Assembly (NCBI RefSeq): GCF_008123515.1
Contig: NZ_VSSR01000029.1
Location: 62,001-126,000 of the forward strand
Source of the DNA: Bradyrhizobium cytisi
Lineage (GTDB): Bacteria > Pseudomonadota > Alphaproteobacteria > Rhizobiales > Xanthobacteraceae
DNA: 64,000 bases
Direction: 5' to 3'
This document shows positions 25,492-35,071 of this stretch, in pieces. The first letter of the stretch is position 1, and each line of letters starts with the position of its first letter. Below the pieces are notes generated by a model that was not told the origin of the DNA, made no database searches, and worked only from the letters and a program-made list of their open reading frames with translations. Made by a program: the position numbers and the translations under genes.

Positions 25492-26592
25492 ATGAGCGAA
25501 TCCGGCACCGTGGAAGGCGACGCAAGGCGCGTTCGCAAGATCATCCATATCGACATGGATGCCTTCTACGCATCGGTGGAACAGCGCGACAATCCGGAGC
25601 TGCGCGGCAAGCCCGTCGCAGTCGGCGGCTCGGCCGAGCGCGGCGTGGTTGCCGCGGCGAGCTATGAAGCGCGTAAATTCGGCGTTCGGTCCGCGATGGC
25701 GTCAGTGACCGCGAAGCGGCAATGTCCCGACCTGATCTTCGTGAAGCCTCGCTTCGAGGTCTACAAGGCGATCAGCCGGCAGATCCGCGAGATTTTTGCC
25801 GAGCACACCGAGATCATCGAGCCCTTGTCCCTCGACGAGGCCTATCTCGACGTGACGGAGAACCTGCAAGGCATCCCGCTCGCGCGCGACATCGCGCTGC
25901 GGATCCGCGAGAAGATCAAGGCCGAGACCGGCCTCAACGCTTCGGCGGGCATTTCCTACAACAAGTTCCTGGCCAAGCTCGCCTCCGATCATCGCAAGCC
26001 CAACGGCCAGTTCGTGATCTCCCCGGAGATGGGACCCGCCTTCGTGGAAACGCTCCCCGTCGGCAGGTTCCACGGGATCGGGCCGGCAACAGCGGCGAAG
26101 ATGAACGCCCTCGGCCTGTTCACCGGTCTCGACATCCGCAACCAGACGCTCGAGTTCATGAACGCGAACTTCGGCAAGTCGGGCGCCTATTATTACTGGA
26201 TCTCGCGCGGCGTCGACGAACGGCCCGTGCGGCCCAACCGGATCCGCAAATCCATCGGTGCGGAGACCACGTTCTCGACCGACCTTGCCGAATTCGACGC
26301 GCTGGTGGCCGAGCTTCGCCCCCTCGTCGACAAGGTCTGGCGCCATTGCGAGACGACCGGCAGCCGGGGCCGCACCGTCACCTTGAAGATCAAGTTTGCC
26401 GACTTCGAGATCATCACGCGCAGCAGGTCTCTGCTCGCGCCGGTCGCAGGCCGGGACGAGCTGGAGCGCCTCGCCTGCGGCCTGCTCGACGTCGAGATGC
26501 CGCTGCCCAAACGCGTCAGGCTCCTGGGTGTAGCGCTGTCCACCCTCCAGCTCGCAGACGATGCGGAGCCGCAACTGACCTTCGGCATCTGA
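25492..26592 (+). CDS. dinB: DNA polymerase IV
   Basis: This 366-residue Y-family translesion polymerase contains all catalytic blocks: 'HIDMDAFYASVEQRDNPEL' near residue 20, the YxxR-type 'AASYEARKFGVRSAMAS' near 60, and 'LSLDEAYLDVT' with the second and third catalytic acids near 118. The helix-hairpin-helix 'FHGIGPATAAKMNALG' lies near 195 and the little-finger domain after about 250. The ATG at 25492 starts the usual short N-terminal tail; a TTG 15 bases earlier is less likely. No beta-clamp motif can be confirmed beyond the C-terminal 'PQLTFGI', which resembles the QL(S/T)LF-type clamp-binding end. Confidence 0.95.
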   Translation: MSESGTVEGDARRVRKIIHIDMDAFYASVEQRDNPELRGKPVAVGGSAERGVVAAASYEARKFGVRSAMASVTAKRQCPDLIFVKPRFEVYKAISRQIREIFAEHTEIIEPLSLDEAYLDVTENLQGIPLARDIALRIREKIKAETGLNASAGISYNKFLAKLASDHRKPNGQFVISPEMGPAFVETLPVGRFHGIGPATAAKMNALGLFTGLDIRNQTLEFMNANFGKSGAYYYWISRGVDERPVRPNRIRKSIGAETTFSTDLAEFDALVAELRPLVDKVWRHCETTGSRGRTVTLKIKFADFEIITRSRSLLAPVAGRDELERLACGLLDVEMPLPKRVRLLGVALSTLQLADDAEPQLTFGI

Positions 26593-26774
26593 TCCAGAGC
26601 CGCATGCGGCAAATGCACAGCTTTGTCCGCGCACGCGGCGGGAGGGAGCGGTGGTCCTCATCTTGATTCAGAGGCATTTGTTGCCCGCCTTAAACGAAAT
26701 TTGGAATGGCCAGGCCGCTCCATTTCGCTTCTCCTACGCATCTCGCCATCCGCCTGGTGCAACAGGAGCTATTC

Positions 26775-28427
26775 GTGACCGAACGCCTTCCTTCGTTTTT
26801 GATCTCCCGGCGTCGCCTATTGATCACGACGTCCGTGATGGCGGCCGCTGCCCTGACGGCAATGGCGGGTCTGTCACCGGTTCGAAGTGCCGGCGTCTCA
26901 TCGAACGGCGGTGACATCACCTTCCTTATCGACTCGCTCGGCGGCACCTGGATTCCGAACAACAGCTCCATCTCCAGCTTCCAGGGCCACATCTGGGGCC
27001 ACGTGACCGACAAGCTCATCTATGTCGATGCCGACGGCAAGGTCAGTCCCTGGATCGCCGAGAGCTGGGAGCAGAGCAGCGACGCCACCCAGTTCACCCT
27101 ACACCTCAAGAAAGCTGTGACGTTCTCCGATGGCACCGCACTCGACGCATCGGCTGTCGTCGCCAATCTCGACATCTGGTACGCCGGACGGAAGAGCGAG
27201 GGCATCAACCCGGTTGGCCTCTTCCCGAAGACCTACGACCGCGCCGAGGCTGTCGACGCAACCACCGTGAAGGTTGTCTTCAAGGCGCCGACACTCGGCT
27301 TCATTCCGACCCTCGGCTATCACGGCTCAATTCTCATCTCCCCAAAGACGCTCGCGCAGCCGGCAGCCCAGCAGGCCGACCTTGGCAAGACATCCGGCAG
27401 CGGGCCGTATGTGGTCGCCTCCTGGAAGGAGGGCGACTTCGTAAAGCTGGTCAAGCGCAAGGACTACAATTGGGGTCCCGCAGCCGTCGGCCACACCGGC
27501 CCGGCCTATCTTGACTCGATCACATACAAGATCGTCTCCGAACCATCGTTGCGGGTCGCCGCCGTCCAGTCCGGCCAGGCCGATGTCGCCTACAGCCCCT
27601 CGCCTCAGGAATTGAGATCGCTCAAGGATGCCGGCTTCACCACCGCAACCCCACGCTATCTCGGCTTCGTCAACGGCCTTGCGGTCAACACCAGGCTGGA
27701 GCCGTATAACGATGTGAAGGTACGACAAGCGCTCCAGGCCGGGATCGACCGGAAGGAGATCATCGACACCATCTATACGCCCGACTGGAAGCTGGCGACG
27801 TCCTTCATCCAGAGCAACGTGCCCGGTGCGACCGACCACAGCGACCTCCTGGCCTACAACCCAGGCAAGGCCGAGAAGCTGCTCGACGAAGCTGGCTGGG
27901 TCAAAGGGGCCAATGGCATCCGCACCAAGGACGGCAAGCAGCTGTCGCTCACGCTTCACTCCAACCCCTACCTTGCGACCGCGAAGTCGATCGACGAGCT
28001 CATCGCCCAGCAGCTTGGCAGGATCGGCTGGAAAGTCACCATCCGCGCCTATGACGTCGTGACGTTCGGCGAGAAGGTGCGGTTCGGCGGGCCAGCCGTG
28101 CCGGCCTACGAGGTGACCCGCAGTTTCATCGATGCCGGCACGGTCGCCAGCATCCTCACCGACGCGAACAATGGCGAGAACTGGTTCAATCTCGGCGACA
28201 GCGACAAGAAGCTCAACGAGCTACGCGACAAGATTGCCGGCGCCGCCTCTCTCGACGTTCGCAATCCGCTGCTCGATGAGTTGCAGACCTACGTCCTGGA
28301 GCAGGGCTACTTCATCCCGCGCACGCAGATCGTCCAGCGGATCTACGTGCAGTCCCCGAGGCTCAAGGGCGAGGTCTACAACGGCATCGCGTACGCCAGC
28401 TATTACACGGCCACGAAGGGCGAGTGA
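26775..28427 (+). CDS. Peptide ABC transporter substrate-binding protein (family 5)
   Basis: This protein of about 550 residues binds peptides or similar solutes in the periplasm. It starts at a GTG (26775) with AGGAG six bases upstream; the open extension to 26706 is not conserved-looking. The leader contains 'SRRRLLITTSVMAAAALTAM', a Tat-type signal. SBP_bac_5 features follow: 'DKLIYVDADGKVSPWIAESW' near residue 80 and 'LHLKKAVTFSDGTALDASAV' near 110. It heads a four-gene operon with two permeases and a fused ATPase. The true substrate may be a peptide, opine or glycoside. Confidence 0.92.
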   Translation: MTERLPSFLISRRRLLITTSVMAAAALTAMAGLSPVRSAGVSSNGGDITFLIDSLGGTWIPNNSSISSFQGHIWGHVTDKLIYVDADGKVSPWIAESWEQSSDATQFTLHLKKAVTFSDGTALDASAVVANLDIWYAGRKSEGINPVGLFPKTYDRAEAVDATTVKVVFKAPTLGFIPTLGYHGSILISPKTLAQPAAQQADLGKTSGSGPYVVASWKEGDFVKLVKRKDYNWGPAAVGHTGPAYLDSITYKIVSEPSLRVAAVQSGQADVAYSPSPQELRSLKDAGFTTATPRYLGFVNGLAVNTRLEPYNDVKVRQALQAGIDRKEIIDTIYTPDWKLATSFIQSNVPGATDHSDLLAYNPGKAEKLLDEAGWVKGANGIRTKDGKQLSLTLHSNPYLATAKSIDELIAQQLGRIGWKVTIRAYDVVTFGEKVRFGGPAVPAYEVTRSFIDAGTVASILTDANNGENWFNLGDSDKKLNELRDKIAGAASLDVRNPLLDELQTYVLEQGYFIPRTQIVQRIYVQSPRLKGEVYNGIAYASYYTATKGE

Positions 28428-28465
28428 GGCACCATGCGAGCGAGTAACGCGACGAGGGCGCCGGC

Positions 28466-29476
28466 ATGAGCAATGCTTACCTTGCCGATGCCGCAAAGCG
28501 CCTCGCGCAGGCCTTCATCGTGATCCTGCTCGCTTACGTCCTTACGTTCGTCGTCGTCAGCATTTTGCCGGGCGACCCCATCACGAACGTCCTGCGTGAT
28601 CCCCAAAACGGGTTCAGCGAGGACGAGATCAAGGCGATCATCGCCGCCCAGGGCCTGGACCAGCCGATTCCGGTTCAGCTCTGGACATCGCTGTCCCACT
28701 TCGTCATCGGCGACTTCGGCCTGTCGATGCGGTCCAGCCGACCCGTCGCAACCCTGATCGCCGAGGTTCTTCCTTCAACCCTGATCCTCGCATCCGCCGC
28801 GTTCGCGATCGCGCTGCTGCTGGCGATGACGATCGCCTATGGTACGCAATTCATTCCGAAACAATTGGGCCAGGGTTTGCTGCGCGGCTTCCCGTCGTTT
28901 TTTCTGTCGGTGCCCAATTTCGTCATCGGCCTGATGCTGATCCACGTGTTCGGCTTCCAGCTCGGCCTGTTCCGCGTGATCGCACCCAACAGCTTCTGGG
29001 CGACCTTCTTCGCCGCGGTCGCGCTGGGCATCCCCGTCTCCGCGCGGATAGCCGAGGTGCTGATCGCGAACCTCGACAAGGAGTCCGAGCAGGAATACGC
29101 GGCGGTCGCGCGCGGCCGCGGTCTGACGCAGATGCGTCTCTTTGCGAAACATTTGCTCAAGCCGTCTTCGCTCCCGGTCGTCACCGTTATCGCACTCGCC
29201 ATCGGCGAACTTCTCGGCGGCTCGCTGATCACCGAGACGGTGTTCGGGCGCACCGGCATCGGCAGCCTGGTGCAACGCTCGGTGAGCACGCAGGATTTGC
29301 CTGTCCTCCAGGCGGTCGTTTCGCTCGCGGCTGTGGTGTTCGTGCTCGTCAATTTGATCGCCGATCTCGTCTATCCGCTGCTCGACCCGCGCGTGAAGCT
29401 GGTCGACGGTCCCAGGGAGCGCCCGAGCACCGCTGATGACAGCGCGACTGCGAAATCCGCGGCGGTGACATCATGA
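28466..29476 (+). CDS. Peptide ABC transporter permease (DppB type)
   Basis: The 336-residue permease has six hydrophobic spans and the N-terminal 'FVVVSILPGDPITNVL' typical of DppB/OppB. The cytoplasmic EAA loop reads 'EYAAVARGRGLTQMRLFAKH' near residue 210 and 'ETVFGRTGIGSLVQRS' near 255 is conserved. The C-terminus carries an extra 30-residue polar tail. Its stop overlaps the ATG of the second permease (ATGA), so the two subunits are translationally coupled. Confidence 0.93.
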   Translation: MSNAYLADAAKRLAQAFIVILLAYVLTFVVVSILPGDPITNVLRDPQNGFSEDEIKAIIAAQGLDQPIPVQLWTSLSHFVIGDFGLSMRSSRPVATLIAEVLPSTLILASAAFAIALLLAMTIAYGTQFIPKQLGQGLLRGFPSFFLSVPNFVIGLMLIHVFGFQLGLFRVIAPNSFWATFFAAVALGIPVSARIAEVLIANLDKESEQEYAAVARGRGLTQMRLFAKHLLKPSSLPVVTVIALAIGELLGGSLITETVFGRTGIGSLVQRSVSTQDLPVLQAVVSLAAVVFVLVNLIADLVYPLLDPRVKLVDGPRERPSTADDSATAKSAAVTS

Positions 29477-30321
29477 CCCTCGCCTCCTTCTCCTCTGCTT
29501 CGCGCGTCACGTCGATCGGCCGGCAGACAGCTCTTCGGGTAGCGCCGACCGTAGCGCTTTCCTTTGCGGTCATCGCGATTGTGATTGCCTGGTCTGTGGC
29601 ACCAAGCTTGTTCACGGGCCATAGCCCGATCGTCGGCGTCCCCGCCGACAAGCTGCTCAGCCCCAGCACGGCGCACTGGTTCGGCACCGATCACCTCGGC
29701 CGGGATCTCTATACCCGCGTCGTCTACGGCACAGCGTCCTCGGTGACGAGCGCGCTCATCGCCGTCGTCATTGCCGCCGTAGCAGGCGGACTCATAGGCC
29801 TCCTGGCGGGCTTTCTCGGCGGCCGGGTTGACATCGTGCTCGCCCGCCTGGTCGACGTGCTGCTGGCGATCCCGAATTTCCTGCTGGCAGTCATCGTCGT
29901 CACCGCGCTCGGTTTCGACACGACGAACGCTGCCATTGCGACCGGCGTCTCGGCGGTGGCCGTGTTCGCGCGGGTGATGCGCGCGGAAGTGATCAAGACC
30001 CGACAGGCGATTTTCGTCGAGGCGGCGTTCCTGTTGGGCGGCTCACGCTGGCACATCCTGTTACGACATGTGTTGCCGAACGCGTCGCGCTCTGTACTCC
30101 CGCTCGCGGTGCTGCAATTCGGCCTTTCGATCCTGGTGATCGCGAGCCTCGCTTTCCTCGGTTACGGCGATCCGCCGCCCGCTTCCGACTGGGGCCTGCT
30201 GATCTCGATCGGCAAGGACTACCTCAAATGGCCGTGGCTGGTGTATGCGCCCGCCTTCGTGACGATCGCGACCGTCCTCTCCGTGAACAGGATCAGCCGA
30301 TGGCTGCGCAAGACAGACTGA
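29473..30321 (+). CDS. Peptide ABC transporter permease (DppC type)
   Basis: This 282-residue second permease carries the usual 'HWFGTDHLGRDLYTRVVYG' near residue 75 after a first membrane span and a periplasmic loop. The EAA region 'EAAFLLGGSRWHILLRHVLPN' near 185 contacts the ATPase. It pairs with the DppB-type protein upstream. Its 3' end overlaps the start of the fused ATPase gene by 22 bases. Confidence 0.93.
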   Translation: MTLASFSSASRVTSIGRQTALRVAPTVALSFAVIAIVIAWSVAPSLFTGHSPIVGVPADKLLSPSTAHWFGTDHLGRDLYTRVVYGTASSVTSALIAVVIAAVAGGLIGLLAGFLGGRVDIVLARLVDVLLAIPNFLLAVIVVTALGFDTTNAAIATGVSAVAVFARVMRAEVIKTRQAIFVEAAFLLGGSRWHILLRHVLPNASRSVLPLAVLQFGLSILVIASLAFLGYGDPPPASDWGLLISIGKDYLKWPWLVYAPAFVTIATVLSVNRISRWLRKTD

Positions 30322-32024
30322 CCGCCGATACACTGACGCGCGCCGAGCTCATCGCGCCGGTGCCGTTGCGCCCGCTTCCGCTGCTCCGGGTCGATGGCCT
30401 GTCGGTCTGCTACGGGCCGCACGAGGTCGTGACCAATGTGGGGTTCGAGCTCGGCCGCGGCGAGAGCCTTGCTCTCATCGGCGAGTCGGGCTCGGGCAAG
30501 TCGACGATCGCCCGCGCGGTACTGCGGCTGCTCCCCAGCGGCGGGCACGCCACCGGCCGCGTGGCCTTCGACGGCCAGGAGGTGCTGGGGATTTCCGAGC
30601 GCGGCTTCCGGCCGCTGCGGGGACGAGCCATCGGTTTCGTGCCGCAGGATCCCGCCAACTCACTCAACCCGGTGCGTACGATCGGCGCCCAGGCGCAGGA
30701 GGCGGCCGCGCTGCTCGACGAGGCCGACAAGGCGTTCCGTAAGCAGCTCATCCTGGAGACGTTCGCCGAGGTCGGTCTCGACAATCCCCGGCGGGTCTAC
30801 GACTCCTACCCGCACCAGCTGTCCGGCGGCATGCTCCAGCGCGTGCTGATCGGCCTTGCGATCCTGCCACGGCCAGCATTGCTGGTCGCGGACGAGCCGA
30901 CCTCCGCGCTGGACGTCACGATCCAGAAGCGGATTCTCGACCTGCTCACGCGGCTGCAACACGACCTCAAGATCAGCTTGCTTCTCATCACCCACGATCT
31001 GGCGATCGCGGCCGAGCGCGCGAACGCGCTGGTGGTGCTCAAGGACGGCGTCATTCACGAAGCCGGCCGGACCGCTTCCGTCTTCTCCTCGCCTGAGTCG
31101 GCCTACGCCAGGAAGCTGCGCGCGGATGTCCCGGCGCTCAACCCTGACCGTTACGCAGCGTCGCGCGATAGGGGTTTTCATGCCGTCAAGACCGGCGGCG
31201 GCGACACACCGAAGATCGACGTTGGCGCCGTCACGAAGACCTTCATCGTCGACGGCAAGACGCTGACGGCCGTCGACGACGTCTCATTCATCGTCCCGGC
31301 CGGCACCACGCACGCGCTGGTCGGCGAGTCCGGCTCGGGCAAGACGACGGCGGTCCGGCTGCTGCTGGGCCTCGAGCAACCCGACACCGGGACCATCTCG
31401 GTCGCCGGCGAGCAGATCACCGGCCGCTCGCCGGAGGCGCTGCGCGCGGCGTGGCGCCACCTTCAACTCGTCTATCAAAATCCGTTCACCTCGCTCGATC
31501 CGACCTGGACAATCGAGCGGCTCGTGCGCGAGCCGCTCGACCGTTTCAGGGTCGGAACCAGCAAGGAGCGGGTCGCGCGCGTGCGCGAGGCGCTGGCCGA
31601 TGTCGGGCTCGGCGGGCACCTGCTTTCGCGCAAGCCTGGAACCCTGTCAGGCGGCCAGCGCCAGCGCGTGGCTATCGCCCGGGCGCTGGTTCTCAAGCCT
31701 GATGTGATCGTGCTCGACGAGCCCACATCCGCCCTCGACGTCAGCGTCCAGGCCGACATCGTCGAAGTCCTGCTCTCGCTACAGGCCAATTTGGGCCTGA
31801 CCTATGTGTTCCTCTCTCACGACCTCGCCCTGGTGCGCCAGCTCGCTCACACCGTTTCGGTGATGCACCGCGGACGCATCGTCGAACATGGGACCGTCGC
31901 CGAGATCTTCGACAATCCGCAGCAGCCCTATACTAGGTCGCTGCTGGCCTCGATCCCGTCGGGTATCGCCGGCGCCGCACACCTACCGCAGGCGCGCCTT
32001 CGGCTGATGGCGACTGCGGATTGA
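30300..32024 (+). CDS. Fused double ATP-binding protein of peptide ABC transporter (DppD-DppF)
   Basis: This protein of about 574 residues contains two complete ATPase domains in one chain. Domain one: Walker A 'GESGSGKST' near residue 62, signature 'LSGGMLQRVLIGLA' near 176, Walker B 'LLVADEPTSALDV' near 200. Domain two: Walker A 'GESGSGKTT' near 343, 'LSGGQRQRVAIARAL' near 450 and 'VIVLDEPTSALDVS' near 472. The oligopeptide C-terminal extension 'NPQQPYTRSLLASIP' is at the end. The ATG at 30300 lies within the DppC-type gene; the frame is open to 30228, but that part matches no ABC N-terminus. Confidence 0.93.
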   Translation: MAAQDRLTADTLTRAELIAPVPLRPLPLLRVDGLSVCYGPHEVVTNVGFELGRGESLALIGESGSGKSTIARAVLRLLPSGGHATGRVAFDGQEVLGISERGFRPLRGRAIGFVPQDPANSLNPVRTIGAQAQEAAALLDEADKAFRKQLILETFAEVGLDNPRRVYDSYPHQLSGGMLQRVLIGLAILPRPALLVADEPTSALDVTIQKRILDLLTRLQHDLKISLLLITHDLAIAAERANALVVLKDGVIHEAGRTASVFSSPESAYARKLRADVPALNPDRYAASRDRGFHAVKTGGGDTPKIDVGAVTKTFIVDGKTLTAVDDVSFIVPAGTTHALVGESGSGKTTAVRLLLGLEQPDTGTISVAGEQITGRSPEALRAAWRHLQLVYQNPFTSLDPTWTIERLVREPLDRFRVGTSKERVARVREALADVGLGGHLLSRKPGTLSGGQRQRVAIARALVLKPDVIVLDEPTSALDVSVQADIVEVLLSLQANLGLTYVFLSHDLALVRQLAHTVSVMHRGRIVEHGTVAEIFDNPQQPYTRSLLASIPSGIAGAAHLPQARLRLMATAD

Positions 32025-32119
32025 GTGACCGCAGTAAACTTCTGCTTGCTCACTTCTCTCATCATCCAGCGCGAGAACAGCGAAGCTCGTGAGCCAGTGC
32101 TCTCCCATGTAATGGTTCT

Positions 32120-32521
32120 CTATCCCCGTTCAATTGCCTGTGCGATCTCCCAGACATGACCTGAAGGATCGGCAAAGGACGCGGTTCGCCTTCCCCAAGG
32201 GCGATCGATCGGCCCATTGAGCAGATCGACGCCGATCTCCCGAAGGGCCGTGCACACTTGGTCGACGTCGACAACCCTGATCGTCAGGAGCACGCGCGGG
32301 CCGGCGGAGGCCCCCCCGACGCGCAGCGGCTCAACGAGCGGAGACGCCTGCGAAACGTCGAGAAGATTGACCAAGAGCCCACCAAATCTGAGCACGGATG
32401 AGACCTTATCCTCCCAGATGGTCTCACATGCGAAAACCCTCGTGTAGAAGGCCCGCGATGACGCGATGTCATCGACGAACAATGTGATGACTTCGACCTC
32501 GCTTGGCAAACCAATGGCCAT
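32120..32521 (-). CDS. VOC family protein (glyoxalase-like)
   Basis: The 133-residue single-module VOC protein begins 'EVEVITLFVDDIASSRAFYT' and ends 'RTASFADPSGHVWEIAQAIE', the usual betaalphabetabetabeta repeat pair. Instead of His, the first metal position appears to be Thr or Leu; the closing Glu in 'HVWEIA' is present, so metal binding is uncertain. A GAGGAG site precedes the ATG. It is convergent with the peptide transporter operon. No substrate can be assigned. Confidence 0.8.
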   Translation of the reverse strand: MAIGLPSEVEVITLFVDDIASSRAFYTRVFACETIWEDKVSSVLRFGGLLVNLLDVSQASPLVEPLRVGGASAGPRVLLTIRVVDVDQVCTALREIGVDLLNGPIDRPWGRRTASFADPSGHVWEIAQAIERG

Positions 32522-32651
32522 GTCGCTCTGCTCCTCGCCGTTGCAGTGTCGACTTGCGTGAACAAGGCAAGCCGCCGGCCATCATATTTCACGATGTCAG
32601 GGCGCGGCGCAATTCCGGCGGACCATCGGCCCGGCCCAGAAGCCTCGAGCC

Positions 32652-33434
32652 CTAGTTGAACAAATCCGGCTCGGCCTCGGTGATCCAGTCCCACAACGGT
32701 TGAAAGCTGAAATAGCCGCCCTTGTGCGTGCCGACCTGTCGCGAGGTCAGGCTGGCGATCTCGTGAGGGATCGGCTTTAGCGTGCCGGCGGCCTCGGCGA
32801 GCAGCTGGGCGCGCGCTGCATTGTCCATCGCGATGTACCACCAGGCGGCCGCCTCGATGGTCGGCCCCACCGTGAGCAGCCCATGATTTTGCAGGATCGC
32901 CGCCTTCCTCGATCCAAGCGCTTGCGCGATCTTGCGGCCCTCCTCCGCCTCCAGAACGACGCCGGAGAAGGGATCGAACAGCACGTGATCCTCGTAGAAG
33001 GCGCAAGAATCCTGCGTCAGCGGATCGAGCAGACGGCCGAGCGCCGACCACGCCTTGCCGTAGGTCGAATGGGTATGAGCTGCCGCGATCACCTCCGGAT
33101 GCGCGACGTGGATCGCAGAGTGAATCACGAAGCCGGCCTGGTTGATCGGCTTGTCGCCGATCAGGATATTGCCGTCGTGGTCGACGAGTTGGAGGTCCGA
33201 GACCTTGATCTGGCTGAAATGCTTCGACAGCGGATTGATCCAGAAGCGTTCAGGGAATTCCGGATCGCGCACGGTGACGTGACCCGCCAGACCCTGATCG
33301 AAGCCGTAGCGCGAGAACAGCCGGAACGTTGCCGCGAGCCGCTGCTTGCGATGCAGACGTTCCTCCTCGAACGACGCCGCGGGCGTGCGCTCGATCAGCG
33401 AGTATTTCCTGGGCTTCTCGACGACCTTGTTCAT
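32652..33434 (-). CDS. Class II aldolase/adducin family protein
   Basis: This 260-residue enzyme resembles L-fuculose-phosphate aldolase-type zinc enzymes and hydroxyacid or sugar-acid aldolases. Zinc ligands are visible in 'AAAHTHSTYGKAWSALG' near residue 105 (HxH) and a later His in 'AILQNHGLLTVGPTIEAA' near 185; the catalytic acid lies in 'CAFYEDHVLFDPFSG'. A strong AAGGAG site precedes the ATG at 33434; the upstream frame overlaps the next gene and is not used. It lies 16 bases downstream of the D-2-hydroxyacid dehydrogenase gene, forming a two-gene operon, perhaps for sugar-acid breakdown. Confidence 0.88.
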   Translation of the reverse strand: MNKVVEKPRKYSLIERTPAASFEEERLHRKQRLAATFRLFSRYGFDQGLAGHVTVRDPEFPERFWINPLSKHFSQIKVSDLQLVDHDGNILIGDKPINQAGFVIHSAIHVAHPEVIAAAHTHSTYGKAWSALGRLLDPLTQDSCAFYEDHVLFDPFSGVVLEAEEGRKIAQALGSRKAAILQNHGLLTVGPTIEAAAWWYIAMDNAARAQLLAEAAGTLKPIPHEIASLTSRQVGTHKGGYFSFQPLWDWITEAEPDLFN

Positions 33435-33450
33435 TGCAGCAGCTCCTTTT

Positions 33451-34443
33451 CTAGTATTCGAGATTCCTGTCGAAGACGTCGGCCAGCGGCACGCCATGCG
33501 CATAGGCATCGAGGTTGACGAGCGTCTTGTCGGCCAGCCGCTTGACGTCCTCTCCTCCCGTCCACGACACGTGCGGGGTCAGGACGATCTTGGGATGGTC
33601 ATAGATCGGGTCGTAGTCCGGCGGAGGCTCCGGATCGGTGACATCAAGCGTGGCGCCGGCAATTCGCCCCTCATCCAGCGCCTGCAACAGGGCGTTCTGA
33701 TCGACGATGCGGCCGCGCGCGACATTGATCAGGTGCAGCGATGTCTTGGCGCGCGCGAGCACATCGGCGTCGATCAGACGCGCCGTCCTGGTCGTCGCCG
33801 GCAGCGCGAGAACGAGATGATCGGAGACCTCGACCAGTTTCTCGATGCTATCGGCGGGCTCGACGCCGGGAATGACATATGGCCAGGCCGAGCGCCGCAA
33901 AACCCTGATGTTGACGCCGAACGGCTTGACCCGCTCCACGACGGCGCGGCCGATCGCACCGAAGCCCGCGATGCCGATCGTCTTGCCGCTGAGCGAGCCC
34001 AGCGGGGTGATCTTCCATTGCTCGCGACTGCGCGGCCGGATGTCATGGATACGCTTCTCGAAGCCGAGGATCGCTGCAAGCACATATTCCGCGATCGGAT
34101 CGGCCGAGATGCCACGGCCGACCGTGACCACGGGACCGTCGAGCAGCCAGGCCGGGAAGAAATCGACGCCCGTCGATGCGGTCTGGATCCAGCGCAGGCC
34201 GAACGGCCAGCCGGCAGGCTTCTCCGCAGGCGCCTTGTGCCAGCCCGCCAGCGGCCGCGTCAGCAACACGTCGGCTTCAGGCGCGATCTCCCATGGCGCG
34301 CGATCGGCGGGATGGTCGATGATCAGCGGACGGGACCAGTGATCGGCAAGGGCAGCACGAATCTCGGCGCCGAGCTGATTGACGACGATCGGCGACCGCA
34401 CGCTGATGGAAGCGCGCTTGTTTTCAATGCGGAGAGTGTTCAT
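33451..34443 (-). CDS. D-2-hydroxyacid dehydrogenase
   Basis: This 330-residue NAD-dependent enzyme has the Rossmann motif 'IGIAGFGAIGRAVVERVKPFG' near residue 155 (GxGxxG), the substrate and catalytic segment 'INVARGRIVDQNALLQALDEG' near 245, 'GATLDVTDPEP' with the catalytic Glu region, and the C-terminal His in 'TPHVSW' near 300. It converts a 2-keto acid to a D-2-hydroxy acid or back. The class II aldolase gene is co-transcribed. The usual terminal 'TPH' motif supports the erythronate/glyoxylate reductase-like group, but specificity cannot be read. Confidence 0.9.
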   Translation of the reverse strand: MNTLRIENKRASISVRSPIVVNQLGAEIRAALADHWSRPLIIDHPADRAPWEIAPEADVLLTRPLAGWHKAPAEKPAGWPFGLRWIQTASTGVDFFPAWLLDGPVVTVGRGISADPIAEYVLAAILGFEKRIHDIRPRSREQWKITPLGSLSGKTIGIAGFGAIGRAVVERVKPFGVNIRVLRRSAWPYVIPGVEPADSIEKLVEVSDHLVLALPATTRTARLIDADVLARAKTSLHLINVARGRIVDQNALLQALDEGRIAGATLDVTDPEPPPDYDPIYDHPKIVLTPHVSWTGGEDVKRLADKTLVNLDAYAHGVPLADVFDRNLEY

Positions 34444-34661
34444 GTCACGCGTTCATGATGGCTTTGATGCGGACATGCTAGGCGCTCGGCGCAAGATAGT
34501 CTTTTCAAAGATCATCGGCATCGGGCAACAACAGGATGACGCTTCCGATCGAGGCATAAGAATTCGTCTTCTGCACGCGGCCCGCCGACGGCGCCCCGGC
34601 GCTCACGCCTTGACATCGCCGCTAGCGATCCAATCTTGAGTGGAGATCAAGGACCTGGCTC

Positions 34662-35060
34662 ATGAAAATCCTCAACATTCTGACGCGGCGCTGCCTGCCG
34701 CTCGAAGAACTGGATGCGGCCGTCGCCTTTTACGAAACGCTGATCGGCCAGAAAGCGCGCCTTCGCTTTGACTACCCCGAGTACGACCTGAGACTGGCGC
34801 AGGTCGCATCGATCCTGCTCATCGCCGGAACCGAGCATAGCCTGAACCGGTTCGCCGCGACGCACATGACTTTCATGGTGGAGGGCATCGAGGCTTTTGC
34901 CGCGTATCTTCCGACGGTCGGCGCGACGATTCTGGAAGCGCCGAAGCCGGTCCCGACAGGCCGCAATATGCTGGTGCGGCATCCGGACCAGACGCTGGTC
35001 GAATATGTCGAGCACGACGACAAGCATCCGGCAGACGTGCTGTCGTCGGCCTCCCGCTGA
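34662..35060 (+). CDS. VOC family protein
   Basis: The 132-residue protein has 'MKILNILTRRCLPLEELDAA' and 'VAFYETLIGQKARLRFDYPE' at the front, and the closing strand 'NMLVRHPDQTLVEYVEHDD', the pattern of a small VOC domain. The ATG has AAGGA eight bases upstream and it is divergent from the hydroxyacid dehydrogenase gene. A Glu is retained in 'LVEYVEH', but the His expected in the first strand is replaced. It ends 12 bases before the convergent ferredoxin gene. Confidence 0.75.
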   Translation: MKILNILTRRCLPLEELDAAVAFYETLIGQKARLRFDYPEYDLRLAQVASILLIAGTEHSLNRFAATHMTFMVEGIEAFAAYLPTVGATILEAPKPVPTGRNMLVRHPDQTLVEYVEHDDKHPADVLSSASR

Positions 35061-35071
35061 TCTGACTACCT

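Noticed and set aside
28132..28599. Plus-strand 155-codon frame across the binding-protein and permease junction
   Set aside because: Out of frame with both well-supported transporter genes, and Arg/Ser-rich shadow sequence.
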